Source of the DNA: Sycobia sp. Sy_11
Taxonomy: Eukaryota > Arthropoda > Insecta > Hymenoptera > Epichrysomallidae
Reading direction: 5' to 3'
Assembly: GCA_018907035.1 (NCBI GenBank)
Contig: JACCIC010000001.1
Span: 5,451,001-5,515,000, forward strand
DNA length: 64,000 nucleotides
The notes beneath the pieces are model-generated. The model made no database searches. It was not told where the DNA came from and saw nothing but the letters and a program-made list of their open reading frames with translations. The position numbers were made by a program, and so were the translations under genes. This document shows, piece after piece, positions 11,601 to 24,379 of this stretch (positions within the stretch are counted from its first letter, which is position 1; every line of letters starts with the position of its first letter).

Positions 11601-14279
11601 TTAAAAATTTAAAAAGTCTTAATCATCCTACTCATAAATCTAATCAATGAACATATTGAAGTTATGTATCATAATGAATATTACAATTGGAAAATATATA
11701 CGAACATCTAACGCACGCTCAACGTGCTGCGTTCTCATATATTTAATAATTATTGACCTAATATTGGCATAAGATTTTGATAAAATTTGGTTTTTTAGAT
11801 AAGCGAATGAAGCACCAAGGCAATACTCTTCTGATCTATAATAACGCAATTCTATTATTCTGATCTAATACGCACCATCATTTTTAAAAGTAGATTTTGT
11901 TGACGACAATATCAGATTAAAATAGTATTTTTCAAAATCCATTGAGCGACGGGCATGTCACAATTATTAGAACAATTAAATTATTAATGCTGAAAAATTT
12001 TGGCATTGAATTTTGTTTTAAATTTTTTTTTAATTCACTTTGAAATTAGTTTAGAAAACAAAGTGTAAACTAAAAAAGATTAATTTAGACGTGATCCATA
12101 TAGTCTGAGTTAATAAAATATTTGTATGAAGATTTTTGAGTAAATATACCAAATTTTTAAAAATTTATGTTATATATTTTTCAAGAAAAATATTTTTAAG
12201 TACAATTCTTAAATAAGTGCATAATGTTATTACGTATATAGTTACAATAATATATGTACAAACGTTGTCGTTTTTTTATATAATACTGACATAAATATTT
12301 TTTTTCTACAGAAAATTAACAACTCTGAAATATATTTAGAAAGAATATTTAGACCAGTTATCTAATGCAAAATAAAAACGATATTATTGTAGCTAAATAT
12401 TACTGTGAATAAATTTTGCTGAATTACTATATATATATTTATTATATAATTTAATAAATATATTTGAAGTGCAGTGATTATGTTTTAAAAATGTCATAAT
12501 ATATTTTGCGTTCTTTTAAATTAGAAAATTTAGAATGCTTAATTTTTTTAATCTTGTATAAAATATAATAATTTAATAATTTCTTTTTCATTCATTCTTC
12601 TCCGTTCCATTTGGTTCTGCTTGGTGGAAGATTATTGCCACCTTTTCGATGTTTCCCATTGAGAAGTATTAATTTTCTTTCATATATTTTTTTTAATTTA
12701 TTGATTTAGAATTTTTGAATTATTTTTTATTCACTATGATATTTCAAAAAAATCGTTTTTCAAATTATTATCAGCTAAGAATACAGTTTTTTTTTGTATT
12801 AGAATTAAATTAAAATATATTTTCATTACTATAATAAATATTAATGCGTCCAAACAATACTTAAAAATTACATATAACAAGAGTATTTTTTGTAATTAAA
12901 ATAAAAGATTAAATTTGTCAAGCCGGTTCATATGATCGAAAATTACTCAGACCTTCAAATTCATCCGATTACCAGGAAAACTTATTTTCGTTCTCGCTAT
13001 AACCGATCTCTAGCTGCTACGAAAACCTAATTACAACTGTTATTTATTCATCAAATTTTAATGATAGCGCCATTCTACAGTTCAAGGTATACTACAGTTT
13101 TAGATGATATACGCACCTATACGAAATATTCTTCTATAATAGTCAATCTTCGTTGGTATTTTGCATAAACTTATATATTAAACCGCGTAGTCTGAGAGCA
13201 GAGTTGAAGCCTAAATCAATGTGAGAGAGCAATGTAAAGAGTTTTGCAGTCTTTTTCTTATAAGTGAGGAAGTGGGGGAGAACAGGGAAGTAGGGAAATA
13301 GAAGCAGTAGACAACTGATAGATAACCAACCAAGTTTAAAATACGATTTTCTTATTTCTTTAAATGAACATTTTTTACATAAAAGATGATTGGAAGTTGG
13401 CGCGTTTGTAACATTGTACACGGAACTGAATGACAACAAAATAATATTTATCAAGAATTGTTTTAAATGTTAAAATTTATAAGTATTATTATTATCAGAT
13501 ACTTATCTTTTTGTATTTTAATAAAAGATTTATACTGATTTATATTTTAATATCAAAGGTTTTAGACTCTATATTTCTTCTATTAGCAAGATATTTTACC
13601 TGATTTATAGTTTTAATAATACCTAATGATAATAACCATGTAAATGAAAACTAAAGTTAAGAAAATAGAGGGAAATATACTGTCCTGGTATCCCTAAAAC
13701 ATTGCTATTTCTGGGCTGCCTCCCTCCTTACTCAATCCTTCAATATGGACTTTAGTGCGTCCGTTTAAGAGTGCTCCACACTACCACCGCACCGCCACAA
13801 TGAACTATTAAAACGGAAATGAAAAAGCATAAGTCATAGATTTCGTTTTTCGTCCTTATTTTACGTTTTATGTAACTGAAACAAATTTTATCTTAATCCA
13901 TGAAAAATTCTAGAACCGGAATAACCCTCATTAGATTCATAATATTTTCCTAAGTTAGTTAAAAAATAAGAAAATTTCCACTTCAATCTTGTCGATACTA
14001 AAGAAATATCTGCTTTGATTCAGCACCGAATAACAAAGTAATATTATAAATTTTCTACGTATAATGGTTTTGAAATTTGTGTCATCCCGGCTGAAGAATA
14101 TAATAACGAATTGAATGAACTTTATTTCAGCCGTCTATTCATTATATTTAGGGACTAAAATAAAATCCATGATTATATTACTATTTATAATGCAGATTAT
14201 GAGTCCTACAGATAAAAAATAGAGAATTTTAGTTTATGTACGTACAATACAGATAAAGTATTCCGAGCTTTGAAACAGT

Positions 14280-14281
<2 letters not shown>
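8633..14281. other. long AT-rich gene desert
   Basis: About 5.6 kb with only short open frames in A/T-rich codons. The 13.0-13.45 kb part is slightly less AT-rich and has a 103-residue minus-strand frame without recognisable family features. I see no exon, RNA gene or transposon coding remnant here. Confidence 0.55.

Positions 14282-14337
<56 letters not shown>
14282..14337. repeat. (TA)n microsatellite
   Basis: About 28 uninterrupted TA units, flanked by GTCAA on the left and TTGAC on the right, so the repeat sits inside a short palindrome. Confidence 0.95.
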
Positions 14338-14339
<2 letters not shown>

Positions 14340-16118
14340 ACTATATTGAATCGATTTTGACTTCCGCTTTTGGTAATGAGTATTTGATAAGAGTATTTTG
14401 TTTATAATGTATAACCTTTTTCTAACCTATCCTTCAGACTCAACTTCGTGGTCCTGTTGTACTTGGTTATACTGCACCACATTATAATAGCAGAATATAT
14501 ATTATAGAGTTATTTACTGCCGGAAATTACGCAAATCTAGTGTTCATTCACAGAATGGTCAAAAATAAATAACTACAATAATCTGAAAACTTAGTTCATA
14601 ATATATAATCTTTGAGAACTAACTTTAATATAAAAAAATTGAGGCTTCAAATTAAGTAGAAATATGAGCAGTATAATGGTTTAATATTTACGAAATAATA
14701 CTTGAAAATCTTGCCAACCAATATTATAGAATATATAGTACGGTCGTCCAAAGACTGTAGTACCGACATTTGCCTTCGAAACTCATTCGCGCCTCTTAAT
14801 ACTTCATAATAATTGTGAATTAACTTATTTCTCTGTTAGTCTTAATAATGATGAATCCAATCATAACCCAGAAGTTCACTTTACAAAATGTTGGGTAATT
14901 TGCAGAAACCTTTTGTAAAACTTTCCTGCTCGAAATTCAAATTGGCTCATTGAAAACCATGTAAAGTTTTTGTAAATAGCTTTTCGTGTTTGCGTCTCAC
15001 ATTTCCGAATAAAATCTCTTGAGAAAGTTGTAACGATTAAAAAACTCAAACCATTTCTCTTATCAACCCTTTCTCTTTTGCGCATCTTCTTTAGATGAAC
15101 TAATACAAAATAGAAGCTCTTTGAATGTGCGTTCATTAAAATTCATAAAATATTTTCTGCTCTATCTTCCCTCTTTCGTATCTCTCTTCGGCCTTCTTAA
15201 CGAAAGATTCCGTTGCATTCTCCAGTCTGACTGCCTCTTTTCACGCAATTTTCACTTGATAAGTATGCGCGATGGTTGTTTTCTGTCAACGTCATTCCTA
15301 AAGATGTTCACGGTACATGGACACATCAAGAATACGTGCATATTCTCCATTAAAAAGTAACTAAATTAAAAAGTCTTCTAGAACAGAATGTCATTATATG
15401 AGAAATTATTTTTCTTATAAACGTTTTGTTCCAAATATTGTAAAAAAATTTTTACAGAAATAGTTGAAAAATAAAAACGTAAAATATTATCAATAAGTTT
15501 TAACAAGTATAATTTAAGTATAATTACAATTTTGCATACTCAATTTCAATTTAATAACTGCAGCATTATTATAGTCACAGAATTATATGAAATGTATAGC
15601 CTAAAAAGTTTTAGGCCTCTCATTTTTTAGTAATTTGAAATTTAATAAAAGTGTCAGAATGTCTATTGGAGAATTATCTATACTCCTAATAAGTTCAATG
15701 AGATGAAATGATGAGCTATGTATTAACTCTTATAATATAATAAAAACAGAAAATAATATTGGATCGAAGAGTTAATGAGTGAAATTAGATTTATTGGCGA
15801 TCGTTTCGATAACTTATTTTTATTTTCTCTTCTGTAATTGGTCTATAATTTTTTTAACTAATATAAATATAACAATAGTCAAGCTGTCCTTATTTTTTAT
15901 CACTCGTCTTAAATTTGAAAATAGCATAGCTGGATTGTACTTTATTTAAAAAATTAATTTTGATTTTAATGTCCTGTTTTATATTTTAAATTCGACGCGA
16001 GTGATTATAAATAAAACTATCATTTTAATTATATTAGTTTGTTAAAAAGGCTGTAATTACTACAATTATCAGTTTTTAATATTAAAAATTGTTTATGGAA
16101 AAATTTATATTATTTAGA

Positions 16119-16119
<1 letters not shown>
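14338..16119. other. AT-rich non-coding, nothing recognised
   Basis: Contains overlapping opposite-strand frames of about 80 residues near 15.1 kb with no conserved pattern. No gene call is made. Confidence 0.55.

Positions 16120-16151
<32 letters not shown>
16120..16151 (+). repeat. (ATT)n microsatellite
   Basis: About 10 ATT units directly preceding the retroposon insertion. Confidence 0.9.
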
Positions 16152-16157
16152 TAGAAT

Positions 16158-16242
16158 GTTTGTGTGTCATGAATTGTACAACTAGTATGGCTGAAATAAA
16201 CCTCATATAAGGTTTCCAAAAGCCAAATAAAAAAAAAAAAAA
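16158..16242 (+). mobile_element. short retroposon (dead-on-arrival LINE 3' end) with poly-A tail
   Basis: An 85-bp insert is flanked by identical 12-bp copies of ATTATTTAGAAT at 16146-16157 and 16243-16254 and ends in a poly-A run (about 16229-16242). Upstream of the tail is a small stem (AACCT...AGGTT) and GAAATAAACC, similar in style to 3' ends of LINEs. Target duplication plus poly-A tail is the hallmark of target-primed reverse transcription. The parent family could not be named. Confidence 0.85.
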
Positions 16243-16254
16243 ATTATTTAGAAT

Positions 16255-16689
16255 TATATAAATTTTATTATCATCTATACGTTATCAAACACTGATAATA
16301 CTCGTTATTGTTAATTGTTCTTCCTTACAAGTACACGATTAAGATTGGTGGCCATGTTTCTGTATTATCACTTGCTGAAAGCGCATCAAAATAAGTCGTC
16401 GAAACGTTCACTAATAAATAGAATTTTTATGATCTTACTATATGTTTCATTCAGTTATTATTACTCGTTCAGTACTTATACAACATATCGATTGAAAGTA
16501 CAGGTATGTCCAAACTTTTTATTCTATTAACGTTAGGACATTTACTGAATCGGTCACAATTAATAGAGAAAATAACCGATGATAATCATACAACACTTTT
16601 GACATGTATTTACATGCCGATTAGATTCATAGGAGCCAGAAAGAACGATAATAGTACCATGTGTAGACTATATTTATTGTTTTACATAA
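16255..16689. other. AT-rich non-coding, nothing recognised
   Basis: Two overlapping 70-80 residue frames near 16.3-16.7 kb have no recognisable domain. Confidence 0.5.
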
Positions 16690-18060
16690 TTTTTAGCTTT
16701 AACTCGCCCTCGGCCCGATGTATCGATCATACTCCGCGTTAACGAATGCGGGCGAAGGTATGTATGTATAGATAATAGCGACATCCCTTAGAATGCGGGA
16801 TCAGCTCGAATCGTCGCGCACAATAATGTACGCTTCCCAGCGCACCCTGCAATTTGATCTGTACAAAGCGGTTCAACAATCGCGCCTAATCAGCGATGTT
16901 GGCCCGGAGCTGCAGGGCCGAAATGAAGAACAATCGACTGTCCACTGCGTTATTTGGACTTGACCTCAAATAAGCGAGGAATAACGTCGTTCCCATTTAC
17001 GGGTCTATTGTTTTGTTTTAATTATAAAGTGAAGTGCCTGCTATAGGGTGATGAATTCAATAGTAATTCCGTGAAATAATAAAACGAATTCGATGGAAAA
17101 TAATTTATTTGAAAAACAAAAGGCTTCTGTATAGCAATCATTACGAGTATACCTCTCGACGTACCCTTTCAAAATACGTAGGGTTGGCCACGTGTTTCCC
17201 ATTGAAAACGATCCTGAAGCTACTTTATAACCGGTAGAAAAGACATCGCATCATGAAGAAAAGCCGCGTTTCGCAAAAAAAGAATTTAAAGAGGAGAGCA
17301 CTGACGGTGGCAAAAATTATACCGAGAAAAGAGGACGCGCTGACTCTCCGGGCTTATATAGTGAACAGGGTAGCAGGACTGATTTATAAGGCGTTGGGCG
17401 TCAGCGTCGTCGTCGATCGGTCGACATAAAAAAAAGCGGCAACACCGCCGCTACCATTCAAGCATGAACGTAGACGGAGAAGACGAGGACGCAAGAGTGC
17501 GTGGCTAGATCCCATCTTGCTCAGTGCGCCTGTATGGCGTGTGCCTAATGTGGGAGAAAAAAATCCCAACTCAAAGAATTGCGCACTCGCCATGTCGGTT
17601 AATTAACGCTGACGTGGTCTTTTCTTTGCATCTGCCCCATCCCCTCCCAGACCATGGAAACTGACGAGGTGCCAAGGGGATGCTCTTATTTTACCTGGCG
17701 CACCCTCAAACTTTGCATAGTGTCGCTGCTCCACGTCGCGTCGCGGAGGAGAGGGACGTCGAAGGATTCACCCACTCTCGCCCCTTGGCCTTATTTTAAC
17801 AAGCCACTCATGTAAATTTCTATCGTTTCGGTGTCGCTACTTTCTTTAATTTTGAACTAGAAAATTATTTGTTTCGAGACACGCCGCTGTCATGTCGCGT
17901 CAGGGTGCTACATCTGCTCGTGATTTGCCGCCGCAATTGTTTGTCGATCGCAAGATTAACAACCCCCCGTCTACTTGAAAGTACCTGAGGATCCCTTCGA
18001 CGGCCTTACATTTTCACTCGGTAATTAATCTTTTGATGAGTCAAACGGTACGAAGGAGTT
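16690..18060. other. largest GC-richer island of the window
   Basis: About 1.4 kb of mixed composition with many CG dinucleotides (CCCGGAGCTGCAGGGCC; TCAGCGTCGTCGTCGATCGG; CTCCACGTCGCGTCGCGG). A TTATATA sequence occurs at 17354-17360. Reading frames are short and lack family features. It may be a promoter or enhancer of a gene outside the window, or an unrecognised non-coding exon. Confidence 0.35.
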
Positions 18061-18466
18061 TACTAATACAGACATTTGGTGCTCCATAATTGGTTTTCCA
18101 TTTCAAAGGAATCCTTTCGAGGCCTCTTTTCTCTAGAAACTTCGATTTTGATATTTATTGCAAATTTTTTAAAAATATAGAATTTTTGCAATTATATTCT
18201 AGAAATAATGAAAACATGCGTTTGCTACCTGATTTAATAATAAAAGTACTTCGCACTGTAACTTCAGAAACAATTGATGATATTATCCCTTCTACATTTT
18301 AATTAAAAATAGGGCATTTATAAACATAATAATATTTAAGAATTAGTCCGTCAGTAAATATTTTCTAGGTATTTAGGATTATTAAAATATTATTTACTAG
18401 CCTTTTTATTGGTGCAAATGAAATAATTATTTTCTTAAAATTGTAAATATCTAGCAAATATGTGAT

Positions 18467-18521
<55 letters not shown>

Positions 18522-19422
18522 TATAGGCAATAAAAGGTATAGAAAAGAATATCTAGAATTAGATTTTGATTAAAATATCAGAATTTGATCTGTTTATTAA
18601 ATGATATCTCATGAATATAATGCATCAGTATTCCGATGTTTCTTAACAGATGCAATCGATTCGTTGCTAATTATCCAAGTATATGATATAAAATAAGTAC
18701 GTTGCTCTTAAAATAACCTTTCATTTACAATAAGCCTCTAGAATTAAACTCTATATACCAATTACAGTCGGCAACGGATAAAATGATCTGACACTGAATG
18801 CACGTATTTTCTTTTCTGGACTCTGATGCAAAATCAAAACTTGCTTTGTTTGTATTATTATTACTGTATTTGTGAATTATCTTCGATATAATAAAATAGT
18901 ATTAAAGAAATCAGAAATATACACTTACCGTAAATGTCAAAAAGATTAAATTAATATATTTAATAATTATTCTTTATTCTAGTTATTACAATGATAAAAG
19001 CTACACAGTTTTACATTGTTATACGATAAAATAATATCAAATAACGTTTTTCAGATATTTCGATAATGGAAAAACGACCAAATATTTTACCTTCATGTTT
19101 TTCATATTCCCTTTGAATGTACTATATTATTAACCAAATTTATATTTTAAAAAGCTACAATTTACGCCTGGAAATCTAGAAATAGATCATTGTAATCATT
19201 TCTATTTTTTTTTATAATGAATCGATTAATAAAGGCATTTTCTAAATTCCCTGTTTTAAATAGATTTCCGTTTCGATTTACTAAAAAATTACGCCAATTG
19301 CTTTAATAAAATTAATATATATAACTATGCTTTATAATATAAAGCTGCCCATATAGCATATCCTATGTAAATAAATATGAGATCTTACAGTCCTTTCATC
19401 AATTTTGATTACCCTCTCTGTA
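18061..19422. other. AT-rich non-coding with a TA microsatellite
   Basis: Nothing recognised apart from the TA run. Confidence 0.6.
18472..18518. repeat. (AT)n microsatellite
   Basis: About 23 AT units. Confidence 0.95.
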
Positions 19423-20284
19423 CGAGGGCGGTCAATAAGTACCCATGTTAAAAATGAAGACACCATTTTTCAAAAAAATTTTTTTTTAGTTTTCAACATA
19501 GTCTCCTTTTAGAAAGATAAACTTCTCTCAACGTTCCGGCCATTTCTTTAACCTCTCCAAAAAAAGGATTTTTTGAGCTCTCCAAAATAAGCCTTTGTCT
19601 CGGCGATGACTTCCTCGTTTGAGCAAAATATTTTCCCAGCGAGCCATTTCTTCATGTCAGGAAACAAGAAGATGTTGCAAAGAGCTGGATCGAATGAATA
19701 CGGGAGGTGCGGCAGCAATGGATAACGCATTTTTTTCACCAAATGTGTCCGTGTCCCCTTCAATTTTGTGTCGAAGCGGTCTAATAACTCACTGTAGTAT
19801 TGTCCAGTGATCGTTGTTTCTTTTTCTAAAACGTCCATCAGGATGTTCGTTTCCCAAAAAATCGCATGCCAAAAAATCGTCGCCATCAACTTTCCAGCCG
19901 ATGGGTCGTCGCCTTCTTTGAAGTAGATTCACCGTGAGATATCTATTGTTTTGATTATTGCGTAGTTCCTGGTGTGTAATGATGAATCCAGGTTTTATGA
20001 ACGGTGACAGCTCGACGCAAAAAGTCCTTCGGATCTCGCTTAAATTGTTTCAAACACTGCTTCGAAGTTAACAGCCGCTTCCGCTTGTTGTCTACCGTGA
20101 GCAACGCGGCACCCATCGTGCCAACAATTTTTTCATAGCCAACTTATCATGTAAAATATTTTTTTATTAATATTTGAAATTTGTTTTGACGTTGTTCGAT
20201 AGATGCTAACACACGATAATAACACCAGCTTCCCTAAAGAACGTTGTGTGTCTTCAAACACGGGTACTTATTGAATCGCCCTCA
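19423..20284 (-). mobile_element. internally deleted mariner element
   Basis: Inverted ends read GAGGGCGGTCAATAAGTACC on the left and GAGGGCGATTCAATAAGTAC (reverse complement) on the right. Both are preceded by a TA dinucleotide (19421-19422 and 20285-20286), the target duplication expected for mariner. At about 0.86 kb it is too short for a full element of around 1.3 kb. A decayed transposase fragment lies between the ends. Confidence 0.92.
19548..20120 (-). pseudogene. mariner transposase remnant
   Basis: On the minus strand broken frames show mariner landmarks: a stretch beginning MGAALLTVDNK near 20117, HHYTPGT near 19970, then MATIFWHAIFWETN, TITGQYYSELLDR and LFPDMKKWLAGK down to 19548. 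The segment with the second catalytic Asp (normally HQDNAPAH) is absent: KLKGTRTHLVKK runs straight into the region before the third motif. There the usual YSPDLAPCDF reads YSFDPALCNIF, so the third catalytic Asp is also lost. It cannot encode active transposase. Confidence 0.9.
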
Positions 20285-20286
20285 TA

Positions 20287-20690
20287 AATTGCGACTACTA
20301 CGTGTCTGAGAAACCTTGCGAAGTAGCTTTCAAAATCCTCTTTACCCTATGCATAGCCGCCGACTCTTTGAATCCTTTCAGCGAACAACTAACGACCAAT
20401 TCCACGCTATCGGCGCCATGGTTCAACAAGTTTTCCATACCAGTGTCAGTTGCCGAGTCCTGAACTATCCCTTGGTTAGGGTGGTTCCGTCCTCAAACCT
20501 CTTTGAGCAGAAGCGAACAGTGCCGAACTTTCGCGCTCCGATCAATTGGTTCTTTGAAGATGACGGGGGAGAACAGACTCGCGTAGCTGATAAAGGTTCA
20601 ATTAATGCAAGAATGTTTCACTTTCAAGCAGATTTACCGGGGGCTTATATTTACGGTCTCGATTATTAATTGTGTCAGCTACTGACGTGG
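20287..20690. other. GC-richer unique sequence with a 117-residue open frame
   Basis: Bases 20316-20669 on the plus strand are open for 117 residues, unusually long for this window, with mixed composition and no low-complexity bias. I recognise no domain and see no clear splice or promoter context. It might be a fragment of a gene or element, or chance in GC-richer DNA. Confidence 0.3.
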
Positions 20691-21330
20691 GTTTTCCAGA
20701 AACGAATTTTTTGGTTCTTGAGCATATATTTTATATGGTAAAATAACTAAATAATCAGCGGTCCAATGTTCAATATTTACTGTTTTACGTAATCTTTTGT
20801 TTAAAGATAATTGTGGAAAATTATTTCAACAGTTTTGAGAATTCAATCAAGATTATTGTGTTCTAAATTAAATATTTATAAAAAATTCATTGATTCTAAA
20901 ATGAAATCTATCCTTTCTTTTCAATGTTTAGTTATAATTTGCAATTTATTAAAAATGCAATGAATTTTGAATTAATTTGAAATATGATTAAATAATTCAA
21001 ATTTACAATTTCAAGTTAAAATATATTGGGTTATTGTTATGCAATCTATAAGAGTAAGAATATTTTTCGAACTGCCTAGCTCCTAAACTGATTCCGACTA
21101 ACTTCAACCTCAAAATGACAACTTTAGTATGATTCTTGATTCTTTTGGTGTAAAATATCGTTCAACACAACTGTATAAATTACTCATTTCTATTGAAAAC
21201 TATCCTCCTTTGTTTGTCTCGGATGTAAAGTATTTTATATAGTAAATAATCTGTTCTCATACCACATGATGAAATATTTTATAAAATAATATTAGATACA
21301 ATCAAATAGGTGTAATCCCAACTAACTTTT
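20691..21330. other. AT-rich non-coding, nothing recognised
   Basis: Short chance frames only. Confidence 0.6.
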
Positions 21331-21800
21331 TTATACCTTGCTCAGTCCCTTCCACCCTCAACTCCGCAATGAGCCGGTCATCGAAATACGGTCAATATTT
21401 GTATCTGCCGCAGTAATTCCAAATGAACTTTCTTTTTTCCATCGGTTTGAAATTACTACAACTGCTTCTGTTCCTACCACCCCCATTATTCCTTGCCAGT
21501 GTTCACATACCTCATCGGTCGCAGCGAAGCCTAGGGAGAAAGTAGCGCGAGACAAGGGGATTAAACCAACGGATCGATCTATCGAAAAGCGACGAACAAT
21601 TTGTCTTCGTTCTGTGTCCAACAATCCCAACCAATAAATTCAAGCGTCCATTTAGAAACGGACTTTGCTGGTGGCTGCATTGCTGGTGCCTCTGTATTTA
21701 AGGTGATAAGCCGGTATTTTTGTAATGGAGCTTATAGGGGTCGCGAATCTCGAGGCCAAGCACATGCGATAGAGGAATTAGCCCCTTGATGTTTTGTTCG
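21331..21800. other. GC-richer block open on both strands
   Basis: Overlapping frames of about 90-100 residues run on opposite strands (21338-21637 plus and 21358-21630 minus). Neither has recognisable motifs. The rise in GC content explains the lack of stops, so no gene is called. Confidence 0.35.
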
Positions 21801-21988
21801 TTCCATTAGTATCGAATTGTTCTATATATACGAATTTACTTTTGACACTAAGACTTTTCTCGGGATGAGATTAATTAAGTGTCGAATAGTAGAAGAAGTA
21901 ATAAAAGATATATAGAAGTAAGAAGAACAAATAATAGATATATTATAGGAGACGATTTATCGGCTGAAGCTTATTTATTTCGATAAAC

Positions 21989-22059
<71 letters not shown>

Positions 22060-22790
22060 TACGGTTCATCTTAGAGGGTATCGAATGTACTTTTCTAATT
22101 TTTGTTTCTCTTTTCTTTGTTATTCATTATTATTATATTTTTATTATTGGATATATAACACATTTTACTCGAAATTAGGTCAGTCAATTTATAATTTTAT
22201 TTTGAAATAAAATAGAATTAAATTTTTAAATTCAATATTATTCTAGCTATTTCTTTAAAAAATCTTATTTTTAATCCAATAAAATTCTATAGCAGAGTCT
22301 ATTCATTTTAGTCTATTATTATAATTATTTTTCAACTGTAGTTTGGAAAAAAAACTTGCATGGGATTGTAATAAAATTTATTTAAATTTAACTTATTTAA
22401 ATATATCTGTTCTTCTACTTTAAACTTTACTTCATGTATAGCATGAATCTCAAAAAATTGTTCTATACTTCTTTATGTAATAATTATAGATGCATAAGAA
22501 CATTTTTTTAAAAAGTAGATGTGAAAAAAGACACAAGCACATATTTGAAAAAAAAAACTGGCAATTTACGTTAACAAGTATTCTGAAAATAACTTATTTG
22601 ATATGGGATAAGACTATTGCGAAATCGGATTAAATTATTATTAAATAACTGAAAACTAAAACTATTAATAATAATTATCACATTTAATTAACTTTTTCGT
22701 TATATTAATTTTTAATCTTTGCATGTATAAAGATTTATAAAATTATATTTTTATAAAATTAAAAAAAGCTACGTAAAGCTTACCTCTTTA
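21801..22790. other. AT-rich non-coding with an AG microsatellite
   Basis: Apart from the AG run, nothing recognised. Confidence 0.6.
21991..22056 (+). repeat. (AG)n microsatellite
   Basis: About 33 uninterrupted AG units. Confidence 0.95.
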
Positions 22791-22875
22791 TACTTACTGC
22801 AAACATAAACGCAAAACTTTTAACTTGGCTTGAGAGAAAAAAATGAATGCAGCGCCAAGTATATAATCGGTAAAC

Positions 22876-22888
22876 TCGTCTCTCTCTC

Positions 22889-22934
<46 letters not shown>

Positions 22935-22972
22935 GTTTTCGATCTCCTTTTCTTTTCCGCTCGTACGTGGTA
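22876..22972 (+). repeat. CT-run plus GTTTTCGATCT...CTCGTACGTGGTA module, copy 1
   Basis: A (CT)n run is followed at 22931-22972 by CTCTGTTTTCGATCTCC, a short T/C spacer and TTCCGCTCGTACGTGGTA. The same arrangement recurs at 23557-23595. The two differ mainly by a few bases in the T/C spacer. This is a dispersed direct repeat of the microsatellite plus unique flank, about 630 bp apart. Confidence 0.85.
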
Positions 22973-23503
22973 ACGCAAGTGCATGCAAGTTGCTCATCCC
23001 TTCCTCCTTACATAATAGTGAAAAGTTGAACGTAGAAGTCACAGATAAAAGTTTTGAGAGGACGAAGGCCCTCGTTTAAATTGGCCGTTAGTTAAGAAAG
23101 GGAAAAAATCGTAGAAGAAGAGTACGGAGTAAAGGTTGCAAAAAAAAGAAAGTAGCTAACTGAAAAGATAGAGGCAGATATAGTTGACTCGAGCCTCCTT
23201 AACTCGATTTTCGTGAAATTCTGTAACGTATGAGCGGTTTAATTTTGTTCCGCCTACAATTTGTTCTTCCTCCTACCACTAGTATCCTATTGTCCTTCTG
23301 ACTTTTTTATCATAGTCACAATAAGTTTACAATAGGAAAGATGCACTTGTTAGACAGAATTTTTTTTTAAACTAAAAAATATTTTCTGATAGATTAGATA
23401 AAAAATATTAAAATATGACATATTATACTTATATAGTTTTATAGAATTTATTGGAGTAATAATTAATTTTTTTGTTTTTTATTAAGCCGTTGAAATCTCA
23501 AGA

Positions 23504-23508
<5 letters not shown>
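22973..23508. other. interval between the two CT modules, nothing recognised
   Basis: Mixed-composition sequence without a supported reading frame. Confidence 0.5.
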
Positions 23509-23541
<33 letters not shown>

Positions 23542-23595
23542 GGTCTCTGTCTCTCTCTCTGTTTTCGATCTTCTTTTTTCCGCTCGTACGTGGTA
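23509..23595 (+). repeat. CT-run plus GTTTTCGATCT...CTCGTACGTGGTA module, copy 2
   Basis: Second copy of the module at 22876-22972, again with the CT tract immediately upstream. The homology ends after GTGGTA. Confidence 0.85.
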
Positions 23596-24239
23596 GCAGT
23601 TATGTAAATATTAATATTCATTTAAGTCAATTGTTAATAGTTTTTGCAGTACGGGCTAATATCTGCGAGCAAATGAAGGTTCAGAGAAGTGGGTCACTGC
23701 ACGTGAGCAAAGAAGAAGGAGGTCAAATAAAGAAAAACGAGGCGAAGTCAAACGAACACAGCAAAGACCAGTAGTTGTTATTTTTCCTGCCCATTGTCAT
23801 TGCTTGCGTAACTGCTTGGATATATGGATACATGTACGAAGCGACGTTCACGCGTCTTGTGAATAAAGATTCTTTCTTCATCTACAAACGACCTCTTACC
23901 TTATTTTTTGTCAAGCTATCTTTTTTTATAAGCTACTGCATTGGAAATAATGAAAAATGGACGGCTGTTCGCTCTAGGTCCGCGAGAAGATCGGTATAGT
24001 CGCTGGCGCTCCGCGCTCGCGCCGGCGTGGACGCACTAACCACGAGCGCACATATGTGTTTTATAAAAACAAATGTGCCAATGAATTTTCGAAATGTCAC
24101 AAAGATTTTAAAATTGATATTTGATAAGCACATTTGAAACTGATAAATCTACTGATTGCAAAAAAATTTGACTGGTAAAAGTCGGATGATTTGATCTTTA
24201 AGTATCAAATCGTATAAAATATTTTTTTTATGAAGAAAT
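23596..24239. other. GC-richer then AT-rich sequence, no gene recognised
   Basis: The 23.6-24.05 kb part is GC-richer (CGCTGGCGCTCCGCGCTCGC near 24000). The 74-100 residue frames here partly come from translated CT repeat and are not credible genes. Confidence 0.4.
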
Positions 24240-24379
24240 AAGAATTTATTGCAAAAAAGGTACAAATAATGTCATTCAAAATATTGCCCATTTTAATAGG
24301 CTGGTTTTTGGTGTAGCATCTTGCGTGAAGTGTTCGTAAAAATCGAAGTATGGAATGTGGTTTATGCCAATGTTATCAG

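Noticed and set aside
20316..20669. 117-residue plus-strand reading frame as a gene
   Set aside because: No recognisable domain, no splice or promoter support, and the GC-richer composition lengthens chance frames. Kept only as an unassigned block.
21338..21637. Overlapping opposite-strand frames as genes
   Set aside because: Mutually overlapping, no domain, and explained by locally higher GC content.
23472..23774. 100-residue frame starting in Ser-Leu repeats
   Set aside because: Its first part is a translated CT microsatellite; the rest has no motif.
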